From Nostoc spongiaeforme FACHB-130 (lineage in GTDB: Bacteria > Cyanobacteriota > Cyanobacteriia > Cyanobacteriales > Nostocaceae), in NCBI RefSeq assembly GCF_014698475.1, contig NZ_JACJTB010000012.1:62001-126000 (forward strand): a stretch of 64,000 nt of DNA, read 5' to 3'. Positions 1 through 9,381 of this stretch are shown piece by piece. The position numbers and the translations under genes were made by a program. Every line of letters starts with the position of its first letter. The first letter of the stretch is position 1. The notes under the pieces are model-generated. The model was not told the origin of the DNA. It saw only the letters and a program-made list of their open reading frames with translations, and ran no database searches.

Positions 1-541
1 TCCTTACGATGAGTCAGAAGTTGTTCATCACCTCGACTTGTACCAAAACAAAGGCTACGACGCAGAAATTGACTCTTACATTGATTCTGTAGAGTATCAA
101 AACAACTTCGGCGATAACATCGTGCCTTACTATCGTGGTTTTGAAACTCAGCCTGGGCAGAAGACAGTAGGTTTTAATCGGATTTTCCGGTTATACAGAG
201 GCTATGCCAATAGCGATCGCGCCCAAGTAGAAGGTAAAAAGTCACGGTTAGCGCGGGAATTAGCGAGCAATCTAGCATCTTCAATTATTGGCCCCTCCGG
301 CAGCAATAATAACTGGAGTTTCCGTGCAACAGCAGATTTAGCACCGAAGCGGAACTTAGGCAACGCTGTCGGACAAGCTGATCGTGTTTACCGCATTGAA
401 GTTACAGGACTTCGCAATCCCGGCTATCCGAGCGTAAGAAGAAGCAGCACAGCCTTTATCGTACCTTACGAACGGCTTTCTGAGAAAATCCAGCAAATCC
501 ATCGGCAAGGCGGCAAAATAGCCAGCGTTACACCAGCTTAA
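1..541 (+). CDS. cpcC: Phycocyanin-associated rod linker CpcC (C-terminal part)
   Basis: The reading frame is open from base 2 and runs off the left edge, so only about 180 C-terminal residues are seen. They hold the end of the PBS-linker domain ([14 protein letters not shown], then [14 protein letters not shown]) and, after a basic stretch, a CpcD-like domain ([15 protein letters not shown], then [22 protein letters not shown]). That architecture and the cpcD, cpcE and cpcF genes that follow identify a phycocyanin rod linker, which joins phycocyanin hexamers in the phycobilisome on the stromal face of thylakoids. The first possible start inside the window is a TTG at 38, which is internal; the true start lies outside. 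A phycoerythrocyanin linker (PecC) has the same build, but the cpc neighbours favour CpcC. Confidence 0.9.
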   Translation, partial: PYDESEVVHHLDLYQNKGYDAEIDSYIDSVEYQNNFGDNIVPYYRGFETQPGQKTVGFNRIFRLYRGYANSDRAQVEGKKSRLARELASNLASSIIGPSGSNNNWSFRATADLAPKRNLGNAVGQADRVYRIEVTGLRNPGYPSVRRSSTAFIVPYERLSEKIQQIHRQGGKIASVTPA

Positions 542-586
542 GTTGCTGCTACAGGGATTGTAAACCAAATAGGAGATAGAGAAGTA

Positions 587-829
587 ATGTTCGGTCAAAC
601 CACATTGGGTGCTAGTAGCGTTTCTTCATCTGCTAGTCGTGTGTTTCGCTATGAAGTTGTAGGCTTGCGGCAAAACTCCGAAACTGACAAGAATAAATAC
701 AACATTCGCAATAGCGGTAGCGTATTTATTACCGTGCCATACAGCCGGATGAATGAAGAATACCAAAGAATTACCCGTCTAGGTGGCAAAATCGTCAAGA
801 TTGAGCCATTAACTGCTGACGAGGAATAA
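587..829 (+). CDS. cpcD: Small rod-capping linker CpcD
   Basis: An 80-residue protein made of a single CpcD domain (FRYEVVGLRQ, FITVPYSRMNEEYQRITRLGGKIVKIEP), the usual size of the family. CpcD caps the distal end of phycocyanin rods and controls rod length. An AGGAG box sits about 10 bases before the ATG. It lies 45 bases after cpcC and only 10 bases before cpcE, so it is part of the same operon. The C-terminal domain of the upstream CpcC is clearly homologous to it. Confidence 0.95.
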   Translation: MFGQTTLGASSVSSSASRVFRYEVVGLRQNSETDKNKYNIRNSGSVFITVPYSRMNEEYQRITRLGGKIVKIEPLTADEE

Positions 830-839
830 TCCCCTGGCA

Positions 840-1670
840 ATGATAGAACCCAGTGGGGAGCAATTTGCCCCAGAGAACGGGCCTCAGCTCACACCAGATA
901 TAGCACTCGCTAACCTGCAATCACCAGATTTAAGTCTCCGCTATTATGCAGCTTGGTGGCTGGGCAAGTTCCGGGTTAACAGAGCAGATGCTGTAGATGG
1001 GTTGATTGCCGCATTAAAAGATGAAGCGGATAGAACAGAGCTAGGTGGTTATCCACTGCGCCGGAATGCAGCTAGGGCGTTAGGTAAGTTAGGTGATGCC
1101 AGAGCAGTACCAAGCTTAATTGAATGCCTTGAATGTTCTGATTTCTATGTGCGCGAAGCTGCTGCTCAGTCTTTAGAAATGCTGCGCGATCGCACTGCCA
1201 CATCAGCACTGATCAAAATGTTAGATGGGGGTGTAGCCGAGGCCGTGCAAGTACCGGGACTCCCTCATCTAACCCAACCCTACGAAGCAGTCCTAGAAGC
1301 CTTGGGAGCGATTCACGCCACTGAGGCAATTCCACTCATAGAGCCTTTCCTAGAGCATCCATTACCACGAGTACAATGTGCCGCCGCCAGAGCCATGTAC
1401 CAACTCACACAAAACCCCATCTACGGAGAAAGGTTAGTGAAAATGTTGGCAACAGGTGATCTGAAATTACGCCGCGTTGTCTTAGGGGATTTGGGTGCAA
1501 TTGGGTATTTGGCAGCAGCAGAAGCGATCGCTCAAGCTCAGGTCGAAAATAGCTTCAAACTTATTGCCCTCAAAGGATTGCTAGAGCATCAATTAACAGA
1601 TGAGTTAGAGAAACTTGCTGTATCTGATGACGCAATTCGGGTAATGAACTTGATGGATTCACTTTTATAG
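840..1670 (+). CDS. cpcE: Phycocyanin alpha-subunit phycocyanobilin lyase, CpcE subunit
   Basis: A 276-residue HEAT-repeat protein (for example YPLRRNAARALGKLGDARAV and YVREAAAQSLEMLRDRTAT). With CpcF it forms the heterodimeric E/F-type lyase that attaches phycocyanobilin to Cys84 of the phycocyanin alpha subunit. Length and the tandem arrangement with cpcF match the family. The start ATG lies 10 bases behind cpcD. A heptamer-repeat hairpin separates it from cpcF. The paralogous PecE is similar, but the cpcG genes that follow support CpcE. Confidence 0.92.
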   Translation: MIEPSGEQFAPENGPQLTPDIALANLQSPDLSLRYYAAWWLGKFRVNRADAVDGLIAALKDEADRTELGGYPLRRNAARALGKLGDARAVPSLIECLECSDFYVREAAAQSLEMLRDRTATSALIKMLDGGVAEAVQVPGLPHLTQPYEAVLEALGAIHATEAIPLIEPFLEHPLPRVQCAAARAMYQLTQNPIYGERLVKMLATGDLKLRRVVLGDLGAIGYLAAAEAIAQAQVENSFKLIALKGLLEHQLTDELEKLAVSDDAIRVMNLMDSLL

Positions 1671-1747
1671 TCACTTGTCATTTGTCCTTTGTCCTTGGTC
1701 AAAAGCTGATGACAAGTGACTATTGACCAATGACTAACGACCAATGA
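1670..1747. repeat. Heptamer-repeat hairpin between cpcE and cpcF
   Basis: The whole spacer consists of degenerate 7-base units of the TGACNAA type. Its ends form a perfect 12-bp inverted repeat (GTCACTTGTCAT at 1670-1681, ATGACAAGTGAC at 1709-1720). The same repeat family recurs at 16875-16912, 44727-44810, 46132-46255 and 55457-55521. The hairpin starts on the last base of the cpcE stop codon, so it could stop or slow transcripts, or protect mRNA ends, before cpcF. Confidence 0.8.
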
Positions 1748-2343
1748 CTGAAGAACTAATTCGTGCCGTCGCCCTAGCAGATACACCAGCAAAAATGGTG
1801 ACAGCAGTGCAGAACTTGGCAGCCACAAAAGATATAGCTGCAATTCCTACTTTGATTGCTGTGTTTGGATATAACAATCCAGCCGCCGCAGCAGTAGCCG
1901 CCACCGCCCTCACAGAAATGGGAGAAGCGGCAGTACCACAGCTAATATCTCAAATTGATGACTATAACTATGGCGCGCGGGCTTATTCGATTCGCACCTT
2001 AGCGGCGATCGCAGACCCTCGTGCTTTAGAGTTATTGGTTAGTGCAGCTGCCACAGACTTTGCCCCCAGTGTCCGCCGCGCTGCTGCCAAAGGTTTAGGA
2101 AACTTGCACTGGCATAAGCTAGATTTTCCCCAAAGCCATACAGCACCCAAAAGAGCCTTAGAAACCCTTATATTTATTTCTCAAGACTCTGAATGGTCAA
2201 TTCGGTATGCTGCCGTTGTGGGTTTACAAGCCTTGGCAAACAATAGCGATTTACAACAACCTATTTTCGCCAGACTCAACGAAATGCTCACAGCCGATAC
2301 CGAAAAAGCCGTCCGCGCTCGTGTGCAACTAGCTTATCTTTAA
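1744..2343 (+). CDS. cpcF: Phycocyanin alpha-subunit phycocyanobilin lyase, CpcF subunit
   Basis: A 199-residue HEAT-repeat protein (YSIRTLAAIADPRALELLV, SVRRAAAKGLGNLHWHKL), the shorter partner of CpcE in the E/F bilin lyase. Its length is typical of CpcF. The start ATG lies at the edge of the heptamer-repeat spacer, and no strong ribosome binding site is visible. It is followed 41 bases later by cpcG1. Confidence 0.92.
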   Translation: MTEELIRAVALADTPAKMVTAVQNLAATKDIAAIPTLIAVFGYNNPAAAAVAATALTEMGEAAVPQLISQIDDYNYGARAYSIRTLAAIADPRALELLVSAAATDFAPSVRRAAAKGLGNLHWHKLDFPQSHTAPKRALETLIFISQDSEWSIRYAAVVGLQALANNSDLQQPIFARLNEMLTADTEKAVRARVQLAYL

Positions 2344-2384
2344 ATAAAGCTATTTGTTTACCATAAAACAAGGTAAAAGTAAAT

Positions 2385-3224
2385 ATGTCAATACCACTAC
2401 TAGAATATTCACCAAGTTCCCAAAACCAACGGGTAGAAGGTTACGAAGTCCCCAACGAAGATACCCCAACTATTTATCGCTTATCTGCTGCGGTTGACGA
2501 TAAAGATATTGATAGCATCATCTGGGCAGCTTATCGGCAAATCTTCAGCGAACAACTGATTATCAAAAGCAATCGCCAAACCTTCTTAGAATCTCAACTG
2601 CGGAATCGGGCAATTAACGTCCGGGATTTCATTCGCGGCTTAGGCAAATCGGAAGTTTATCGCACCCAAGTAGCAGATATTAACTCCAACTACCGCTTAG
2701 TAGACATCACCTTAAAGCGGTTTTTAGGTAGGGCTGCCTATAACAAAGATGAAGAAATTGCCTGGTCAATTGTCATTGCCACCAAAGGTTTACACGGGTT
2801 TATTGACGCATTGCTAGACAGCGACGAATATCAGCAGAACTTTGGAGATGATATCGTACCTTACCAACGCCGTCGCTTCAAAGACAGACCCTTTAACTTA
2901 GTTAACCCACGCTACAACAGTTACTGGCGCGATCGTCAAACCCTCAACTACCTGGGTGGCCGTTCCTTCTACAGCGCCCGCACCACAGGTTATGCCACCA
3001 AAGAAGAAATTCGGCGCGTAATTCCCAGCAACTTCTTAGCAATGGCTGGGAACATAATTACCAACGAACGCAATTATCAACGCATAACCGCATCCGTTGT
3101 CTCCCAAATTAGAGACATGAATATCCCCGACAACAGCCGTGAAGCTGGTACTCCCCAACCAACAGTTAAACCCACAGCCGTTGCCCTACCTTACCGTTAT
3201 CTTCCTGGCACTAAGACAACCTAG
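2385..3224 (+). CDS. cpcG1: Phycobilisome rod-core linker CpcG1
   Basis: A 279-residue protein with an N-terminal PBS-linker domain of about 190 residues (core pieces [46 protein letters not shown]) and a soluble C-terminal extension with a second conserved piece (FLAMAGNIITNERNYQRIT). CpcG-type linkers fasten phycocyanin rods to the allophycocyanin core. It is first of four tandem paralogues that share the N-terminus LLEYxPSSQNxRV. The C-terminus is proline-rich and hydrophilic, so this is a core-binding form and not the membrane form. Confidence 0.93.
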   Translation: MSIPLLEYSPSSQNQRVEGYEVPNEDTPTIYRLSAAVDDKDIDSIIWAAYRQIFSEQLIIKSNRQTFLESQLRNRAINVRDFIRGLGKSEVYRTQVADINSNYRLVDITLKRFLGRAAYNKDEEIAWSIVIATKGLHGFIDALLDSDEYQQNFGDDIVPYQRRRFKDRPFNLVNPRYNSYWRDRQTLNYLGGRSFYSARTTGYATKEEIRRVIPSNFLAMAGNIITNERNYQRITASVVSQIRDMNIPDNSREAGTPQPTVKPTAVALPYRYLPGTKTT

Positions 3225-3357
3225 AAGGCAAAAGGTAAAAGTCAAAAGTTAAAAGTCAAAAAGCAGAAAGAGAAATATTAAATTTCAGACTTCAGACTTC
3301 AGACTTCAGACTTCAGACTTCAGACTTTTTTCATGACAAAGGACAAACCCTAAAACT
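3225..3357. repeat. Spacer with (TTCAGAC)6 heptamer array
   Basis: The first half is an AAAGTCAAAAG-type degenerate array. Positions 3284-3325 are six perfect copies of TTCAGAC followed by a short T run. The same CTTCAGA/CTTCATA families recur at 30790-30855, 31090-31105, 43488-43515 and 54340-54366. It lies between cpcG1 and cpcG2 and is not coding. Confidence 0.85.
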
Positions 3358-4101
3358 ATGGCAATACCTCTACTAGAATACAAACCCAGCTCTCAAAACC
3401 AGCGCGTCCCAGGTTACGAAATCCCCAACGAAAATACCCCCAGACCCTATCGCATCGAAAACTGTGCTAGTGATGGCGATGTTCAAGAATTAATTTGGGC
3501 GGCTTATCGCCAATTATTTAGCGAACATGAAATCCTGAAATTCTTCCGCCAAGGCAATTTAGAATCTCAGGTAAAAAATCGCGCCATTACTGTACGTGAC
3601 TTTATTCGCGGTTTAGCCAAATCTGAAGCCTTTCGGAGTTTAGTCATCGAGACAAATTCTAACTACCGTTTAGTAGAAATTGCCCTGAAACGCTTTTTAG
3701 GTCGTGCGCCTTATAATAAAGACGAAGAGATTGCTTGGTCAATCAAAATAGCAACAGCTGGTTGGGATGGTTTTGTTGACGCTTTAATTGACTCAGAAGA
3801 ATATCTCACCAACTTTGGCGAAAACATCGTTCCTTTCCAACGCCGCCGCTATAAAGATAGACCCTTCAACCTAGTTACCCCCCGCTATGGTAACTACTGG
3901 CGCGACAAACTAGAAGATGCTCGCTACAAAGAAGGAGACATCAAAAACTTCTTGGCTTTGGCTAACTCCCTCAGCATCAGACAAGTTACTTACACGCCAG
4001 TTAACCTCACTAACATCAAAATTCCTGACACCACCAGAGAAACCGTACCCCAAGGTATCCCGGTGTCGATTAGTTCCAGTGCTAACTTCCCCGTGCGCTA
4101 A
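3358..4101 (+). CDS. cpcG2: Phycobilisome rod-core linker CpcG2
   Basis: 247 residues. The PBS-linker domain ([56 protein letters not shown]) is followed by a C-terminal arm that keeps the CpcG1 motif FLALANSLSIRQVTYTPVN. A rod-core linker for one class of phycocyanin rods. It closely resembles CpcG1, suggesting a recent duplication. No membrane segment is present. The ATG is preceded by the heptamer array and lacks a strong Shine-Dalgarno sequence. Confidence 0.92.
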   Translation: MAIPLLEYKPSSQNQRVPGYEIPNENTPRPYRIENCASDGDVQELIWAAYRQLFSEHEILKFFRQGNLESQVKNRAITVRDFIRGLAKSEAFRSLVIETNSNYRLVEIALKRFLGRAPYNKDEEIAWSIKIATAGWDGFVDALIDSEEYLTNFGENIVPFQRRRYKDRPFNLVTPRYGNYWRDKLEDARYKEGDIKNFLALANSLSIRQVTYTPVNLTNIKIPDTTRETVPQGIPVSISSSANFPVR

Positions 4102-4313
4102 GGGCTGTTTTTCAGTGGTTTGATAAAAGTATAAGAAGGATATAAGCTCTGCGAAAGCTAACTCATAACCTTCTAAATGTTTTTCCGTCGAGTTACCAAA
4201 TCATCAAGAGCAAGTAACTTATACCAATTGGAACAATCATGGGTTTCAAATCCAAAATGGTAAAGACGGACTAATTATAAGATGCCAACTTTATTCTTAA
4301 GGCGGTCTTTAGT

Positions 4314-5027
4314 ATGGCATTACCTTTACTTGAATACAAACCCACAACTCAAAATCAACGAGTTAGTAGTTTTGGTGCGGCAGATACCAACGAAGATACA
4401 CCTTATATCTACCGTACAGAAATCGCCAACTCTCCTAGTGAAATTGAAAGACTAATTTGGGCAGCTTATCGCCAAGTCTTCAACGAACAGGAAATTTTGA
4501 AATTTAACCGCCAAATTGCCCTAGAAACCCAACTTAAAAATCGGTCAATCACGGTTAAAGATTTTATCCGGGGTTTGGCCAAATCAGAGCGATTTTATCA
4601 GCTAGTAGTCACGCCCAATAATAACTATCGGCTGGTAGAAATGTGCTTAAAACGGTTGTTAGGTCGCTCTCCTTACAATCATGAAGAAGAAATAGCTTGG
4701 TCTATTCAAATTGCTACTCGCGGTTGGCATGGATTTGTGGATGCTTTGATTGACAGTGAAGAATATACCGAAGCCTTTGGCGACTACACTGTACCTTATC
4801 AGCGCAAACGTATGACCATAGACCGACCATTCAGCTTTACTCCCCGCTATGGTGCTGACTATCGAGAACGCGCAGGTATTGTGAAAGGTGGCGGTTATCG
4901 CTCCTTGTCATATCTACCTAGTCAAAACGTTGATGGGGCTGCACTGTTAGGTGTATTGCTTGTAGTGTCCGCAGGAATAACTTTCTTGTTGGTACTAAAT
5001 TGGTTAGGAATTCATACTGGGTTCTAA
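4314..5027 (+). CDS. cpcL: Membrane-anchored phycocyanin rod linker CpcL (CpcG3)
   Basis: 237 residues. The PBS-linker domain ([48 protein letters not shown]) is shared with the other CpcG copies. The C-terminus differs completely: from about residue 207 the sequence is hydrophobic ([19 protein letters not shown], then [11 protein letters not shown]), a single membrane helix. This is the hallmark of CpcL, which builds rod-only phycobilisomes without an allophycocyanin core and, as established in other cyanobacteria, passes energy mainly to photosystem I. In heterocysts, which need PSI-driven ATP, that form is especially useful. It sits third in the cpcG series with a 212-base leader. Confidence 0.9.
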   Translation: MALPLLEYKPTTQNQRVSSFGAADTNEDTPYIYRTEIANSPSEIERLIWAAYRQVFNEQEILKFNRQIALETQLKNRSITVKDFIRGLAKSERFYQLVVTPNNNYRLVEMCLKRLLGRSPYNHEEEIAWSIQIATRGWHGFVDALIDSEEYTEAFGDYTVPYQRKRMTIDRPFSFTPRYGADYRERAGIVKGGGYRSLSYLPSQNVDGAALLGVLLVVSAGITFLLVLNWLGIHTGF

Positions 5028-5138
5028 CCGAATGCGGGACAATAGATAAAGCATGAGTGAGGATTTGAGTCATCAAACCTCCTCATTAATCACCAGCTAA
5101 ATCTCTGTGTAATCTTTTAATAAGAGGAAAAAAGCAGC

Positions 5139-5906
5139 ATGGCATTGCCATTACTTGAATACAAACCCAGCAGTCAAAACCACCGTGTTAAAAGCTTTGG
5201 TGTTGCTGACCAAAACGAAAATACACCATATATCTATCGCATAGAAGATGTCAGTTCTTATACTGATATCCAAAACATCATTTGGGCAGCTTATCGCCAA
5301 GTTTTCAGCGAACATGAAATTCTCAAGTTCAACCGCCAAGTAACTTTAGAATCTCAGTTAAAAACTGGCGCGATTTCTGTACGTGACTTTATCCGTGGTT
5401 TAGCTAAGTCTGAAGCCTTCTATCGTTTGGTTGTTTCTGTCAACAATAACTACCGTTTAGTTGACATCACCCTCAAACGCTTATTAGGTCGTTGTGCTTA
5501 CAACAAAGAAGAAGAAATTGCTTGGTCAATTGTAATTGGAACCAAAGGTTTTGGCGGCTTTGTTGATGCTATTTTAGACAGCGAAGAATACAATCAAGCC
5601 TTTGGTGAGAACACTGTCCCCTACCAACGCAAACGCTTGGTAGACCGTCCTCACAACTTGGTTACACCCCGCTACGGCGAAGACTTCCAAGAAAAAGCAG
5701 GTACAGTTCAAACCGACTGGCGCTTTACCTTGGATAAATTCTACACCCGCAAGTTCCAAGAAAAACGTCTGGCTGAAGGCGATCCACGCAAATTTGCAGA
5801 TTTGGCAGCAGCAATCAATCCTAGCGGTAACTACGCTCAAAGAATGTCATCCTTTGATATTGATTATATGAGTGCAGTACCTTACCGTGGCGGCAACAGA
5901 CGCTAA
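5139..5906 (+). CDS. cpcG4: Phycobilisome rod-core linker CpcG4
   Basis: 255 residues with the full PBS-linker domain ([39 protein letters not shown]) and a soluble C-terminal arm containing [20 protein letters not shown], the core-binding type. A strong AAGAGGAAAAAAG lies just before the ATG. It is the last gene of the rod operon; a long inverted repeat follows at 5935-6019. Confidence 0.92.
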   Translation: MALPLLEYKPSSQNHRVKSFGVADQNENTPYIYRIEDVSSYTDIQNIIWAAYRQVFSEHEILKFNRQVTLESQLKTGAISVRDFIRGLAKSEAFYRLVVSVNNNYRLVDITLKRLLGRCAYNKEEEIAWSIVIGTKGFGGFVDAILDSEEYNQAFGENTVPYQRKRLVDRPHNLVTPRYGEDFQEKAGTVQTDWRFTLDKFYTRKFQEKRLAEGDPRKFADLAAAINPSGNYAQRMSSFDIDYMSAVPYRGGNRR

Positions 5907-5934
5907 AATTAACAATTTAGTTGTCTAAATTTTA

Positions 5935-6019
5935 TACTGGGTCTAGTTTTTGCGTTGATGCAATAACCAACAGCCGATGTGTAGTTGGATGTTGCATTGA
6001 GTAAAAGCTAAACCCAGTA
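5935..6019 (+). terminator. Long hairpin after cpcG4, probable operon terminator
   Basis: The ends are TACTGGGT and ACCCAGTA, extended inwards by an imperfect match (CTAG-TTTTTGCGTTGATGCAA against TTGCATTGAGTAAAA-GCTA). The total arm is about 25-30 bases with small bulges around a 28-base loop. It begins 29 bases after the cpcG4 stop codon. The T run is inside the stem, so it may stabilise the 3' end as much as terminate. Confidence 0.55.
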
Positions 6020-6113
6020 GCTTTTGATGGTATTATCTCGAAAAATGCAATAATCACTGTACACAATCTATCTTCAAGTTACGATTTCCCTGCTATGGAA
6101 ACGAAGAGGTGTT

Positions 6114-6203
6114 ATGAATTTAAAGTTAGTTGAATCTTTAGCACAAATTATTCAATCGTTGACACCTGAAGAACAAGCTTTCCTAGAAGAAAATTTAAAT
6201 TAG
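6114..6203 (+). CDS. Possible 29-residue peptide
   Basis: The ORF is MNLKLVESLAQIIQSLTPEE followed by QAFLEENLN. It has a good ribosome binding site (AGAGGTGTT) directly before the ATG. The SLTPEEQ stretch resembles the N-terminus of many short cyanobacterial proteins and antitoxin-like peptides, but there is no toxin partner. It could be a remnant of a longer gene. It is the only coding candidate in the 410-base gap between cpcG4 and the carbonic anhydrase gene. Confidence 0.35.
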   Translation: MNLKLVESLAQIIQSLTPEEQAFLEENLN

Positions 6204-6316
6204 TTTTTTTAGTTTCACCTAAAAGATGGTGAGTTTCAAATAATTAAATAAATTTTCATTTAAACATGTTATTTGTTATGTAGGCGATCGCAAAATCTAT
6301 TTTGTCAACTCAGCAA

Positions 6317-7123
6317 TCAAGTTTGATCCGCATTAACACTCTCAAAAACTATGCGCTGGTTTAACGGCTGAATTGGACGTGCATTATGGGGAAATAGCTG
6401 GGAAAATTTAGCTATCTGTTCACTCGATACCTCAACGGGAGTTTCCATGATGTACCATGTCACATTTTCGGAACAGGGTGGGGTGGTGAGGGAACCAGAA
6501 TAAGTGAGAAATCTGCGTTCTGTTGGTAAAAGTTCAGCAGCGTTGATAATAGTATCTTTTAGCTGATTTTCCTTTCCCTGGGTTTGGGGTATAGCATCCC
6601 AAATTGTTTGCAGATTGGGGTTAAACTCTCCGGCTTTGAAGAATACGCCAACTACTGCTAAGTTACCTGCTTGACTGCGGTGAACGAAATGCAGTTCCAT
6701 ATCGTATTCTTCGCCGTTGAGGTGGTGTTCGCTGGGGTGGTGGAAATGGAATTGAAGCAGCTGATAAACTTGGCGATCGCTTTCTATATAACTTCCTGGT
6801 TGATAGTTAATTTGAATCGTTTTACCGTTATTAATTAAACTTAAGGGCGTTGGCTGATATTTAACTACTAATAAATCTTGATTATTTTTATCAAGACTTT
6901 TAACACTATCAAATTGTAAATTAATCGGTGTTTGTCTTTTACCTGTATAACAAAGTTGAAAATCTGGTGAAAGTTTACCCCAATATTCTGGCCCTTGTTT
7001 GCCGATATAACCCCAATTTGTTGCGGCTGCTGCTGGGGAAGTTAGATAACTAGAAACAGAACTTCCCACAGCAGTCATACCAAGTAATTGTAGTAGTCGT
7101 CGTCTGTTTAAAATTTTACTCAT
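6317..7123 (-). CDS. ecaA: Alpha-class carbonic anhydrase, periplasmic
   Basis: 268 residues. The N-terminus has a twin-arginine-like signal (NRRRLLQLLGMTAVGSS, cleavage probably after SPAAAA). The mature part has the alpha-carbonic-anhydrase zinc motif (FHFHHPSEH, then ELHFVHR) and the substrate-pocket motif SLTTPPCSENVTW. It hydrates CO2 reversibly, acting outside the cytoplasmic membrane and probably contributing to inorganic carbon handling. Length is normal for bacterial alpha enzymes. It is transcribed in the same direction as the next flavoprotein gene, with 58 bases between. Confidence 0.93.
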   Translation of the reverse strand: MSKILNRRRLLQLLGMTAVGSSVSSYLTSPAAAATNWGYIGKQGPEYWGKLSPDFQLCYTGKRQTPINLQFDSVKSLDKNNQDLLVVKYQPTPLSLINNGKTIQINYQPGSYIESDRQVYQLLQFHFHHPSEHHLNGEEYDMELHFVHRSQAGNLAVVGVFFKAGEFNPNLQTIWDAIPQTQGKENQLKDTIINAAELLPTERRFLTYSGSLTTPPCSENVTWYIMETPVEVSSEQIAKFSQLFPHNARPIQPLNQRIVFESVNADQT

Positions 7124-7181
7124 ACCAATTTTTGGATGTGGGATTAACAGCGTTGATTAATGTTTGGTAATTAGCCAAGTG

Positions 7182-8693
7182 CTAGGGCAACCAGAAATTA
7201 GGCAAGATAGACTTACTGAAGTTACGCACAGTTTCGTTGAGCGATCGCCCGATTTTGATATGTACTTCATCTTCATGTACAGGTAAAATATCAGCAGTTT
7301 GACCCTCCCCTAAATAAGACATCACAAAATTCGCGGCTTCTAAACCTGTAACATAAGCTTTTTCTTGCGACCATGAACCGTGACGGTTAATAATCCAATC
7401 ACCACTCATGAATACGTTGGCAAAACTTGTCCTAGCTGGCAACATATAACGATAACTACCTGGTGCAAAGTGCGTTACCGCATTTGGTAAGCGAATTACA
7501 CTACTATCAATTACTTTCCCTTGTTTGAATGCAGGTACACAAGTTGCTAAATAATTCTGCACAATTGGAATTATTTCTTCATCACTCAAACTGAGGAACT
7601 GATTAGCATGATAAAAATCTGCTTCAATTACCGTTCCTGGTTCATCGTGATATTCATCATGTAAAGCATTCAAATCAAAAAATGTCCATCCAGTAGTTGC
7701 ATCAAAACCAAAGCAAGCATTAGAAGGACGAGGAATATCAATTTTTCGGTCAAACCATAACCGCGTTGCTAAAACATCAATTGCACCTAAATTATTTAAA
7801 TTCCGAAATTCTTCTCGGTTTTGCAAACTAGGACTGGAAGAAACAATTTTCTGCATTCCAGTCACCCCAACCGCAAAAATTACCGCATCAGCGTTAAAGA
7901 CTTGCTCACCACAAACTACACCAGTGGCACGATTTTGCTCATCAATAATTAAGTCAGTTACACGCTGTTTTGCTAATACTTTACCGCCAGCTTTTTCAAT
8001 TTTTTCTACCCAAGGGCGGAAGATTTTTTCGCCTACAGTTCCGCGACACCAAACCACATCAAAATTCGGCTGATGCGCCAAAATGAAATAATACAGCATT
8101 CCTAATGTGGCGGCAGCAGAACATTGTTCACCAGGGGCAAATAAGCCAACCAACAACATCGGCTCAAAAGCATCACGATAAAGCCTAGCAGATACACCAA
8201 AATCTTTGAATAATTCCCGCGCTGTAACAGAATCATAACGCCGCCAAGCTGCATCAGAATTATCAAAATCAACCACAGCATACAGTAATGGTAAGGCGCT
8301 GAGACGGTCAATTAATGGCAATCGCTGAAAGTGCGTGTAGAGAAATGTGCCAAGAGGTGCGGGTAGTTGGGGTAATTCTTGAAAAATAGGTGATTCTACT
8401 TCTAAGCCGGCGGGTGAATATTGAGCAGAACGAGTCCAGGTAGTGAAGGGGTTAATATCTAACTCGTTAATTAAGGCAAAAATATTTCTGTAAGGATACC
8501 AAAAACCATGAATCCCAGCTTCTACCGATTTCCCCCCAGGAGTTTTCCAACCTGCAACAAGTCCGCCAGGATAGGGGCCTGCTTCTAGAAGTGTCACATT
8601 GTATCCTTGCTTGGCTAAATGGTAGGTTGCGCCTAAACCAGCCCAACCCGCACCCACGACTACCACATTTTTTTGTTGTGACGCTTCTACCAT
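7182..8693 (-). CDS. FAD-dependent oxidoreductase of the phytoene/zeta-carotene desaturase family
   Basis: 503 residues with an N-terminal dinucleotide-binding motif (VVVVGAGWAGLGATYHLAK, then LLEAGPYPGGL) and a C-terminal FAD motif with GDWIINRHGSWSQEKAYVTG. The layout (NAD(P)-binding-8 plus amino-oxidase domains) is that of carotenoid desaturases and related flavoproteins. Canonical zeta-carotene desaturase is also about 490 residues, but the match is only at family level, so a substrate is not assigned. A GTG or ATG upstream is unlikely; the ATG is at the start of the conserved nucleotide fold. Confidence 0.75.
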   Translation of the reverse strand: MVEASQQKNVVVVGAGWAGLGATYHLAKQGYNVTLLEAGPYPGGLVAGWKTPGGKSVEAGIHGFWYPYRNIFALINELDINPFTTWTRSAQYSPAGLEVESPIFQELPQLPAPLGTFLYTHFQRLPLIDRLSALPLLYAVVDFDNSDAAWRRYDSVTARELFKDFGVSARLYRDAFEPMLLVGLFAPGEQCSAAATLGMLYYFILAHQPNFDVVWCRGTVGEKIFRPWVEKIEKAGGKVLAKQRVTDLIIDEQNRATGVVCGEQVFNADAVIFAVGVTGMQKIVSSSPSLQNREEFRNLNNLGAIDVLATRLWFDRKIDIPRPSNACFGFDATTGWTFFDLNALHDEYHDEPGTVIEADFYHANQFLSLSDEEIIPIVQNYLATCVPAFKQGKVIDSSVIRLPNAVTHFAPGSYRYMLPARTSFANVFMSGDWIINRHGSWSQEKAYVTGLEAANFVMSYLGEGQTADILPVHEDEVHIKIGRSLNETVRNFSKSILPNFWLP

Positions 8694-8795
8694 TTTGCTC
8701 TCCGATTGTTGCAGCTCATCAATTAATGTATACGAACTTGCGTTCAGAGGGAGAGGGAAGAGAAGATTAATTCAGCTAATCACCGATTTTTGACG

Positions 8796-9380
8796 ATGCC
8801 AAAATTTGAGGAACAACTAGAATTTATTTATGCCAGCGATCGCAACCAATGGCGGGAGTGGTTAGTCAAAAATCATCTCACTTCCCTTGGTATCTGGTTA
8901 GTATATTACAAAGTCAAAAGTGGTCAACCCAGTGTCAGATACAGTGAAGCAGTCCAGGAAGCTTTATGTTTTGGGTGGATTGACAGTAAAGTTAAATCTT
9001 TAGATGAAAACCGCTATCAGCAAATTTTTACACCACGCAAACCCAAAAGTGTTTGGTCAAAATTAAATAAGCAATATATTGAAGAGTTAATTGCAGCAGG
9101 TTTAATGACGGAATTTGGTCTGGCTAAAATTGCTGATGCGAAAAAAGATGGCTCATGGACTTCCTTAGATGCGATCGAAGCATTAATCGTTCCTCCAGAT
9201 TTGCAACAAGCTTTAGCAGCCAACTCTTGGGCTAACCTCAATTTTGCAGCTTTTAGTAATTCCACCAAAAAAAACATTCTTTTTTGGATTGAAAATGCCA
9301 AACGTCCAGAAACTAGGTTAAAGAGAATTGAGCAAACTGTAACTTCAGCCGCGCAAAACAGAAATCCATTGAGCCGTTAG
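8796..9380 (+). CDS. YdeI/OmpD-associated family protein
   Basis: 194 residues from the ATG at 8796; a TTG two codons earlier is possible. The sequence shows the YdeI-type core (WREWLVKNHLTSLGIWLVYYK, split around SVRYSEAVQEALCFGWIDSK) and the conserved end (FWIENAKRPETRLKRIEQTV). The family is widespread and has been linked to stress or bacteriocin protection in some bacteria; the biochemical role is not established. It points away from the flavoprotein gene and converges on the next minus-strand gene, its stop lying one base from that gene. Confidence 0.75.
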   Translation: MPKFEEQLEFIYASDRNQWREWLVKNHLTSLGIWLVYYKVKSGQPSVRYSEAVQEALCFGWIDSKVKSLDENRYQQIFTPRKPKSVWSKLNKQYIEELIAAGLMTEFGLAKIADAKKDGSWTSLDAIEALIVPPDLQQALAANSWANLNFAAFSNSTKKNILFWIENAKRPETRLKRIEQTVTSAAQNRNPLSR

Positions 9381-9381
9381 T

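Noticed and set aside
3225-3357. Possible CRISPR array from the TTCAGAC repeats
   Set aside because: Units are seven bases in direct tandem without spacers; this is a simple tandem repeat.
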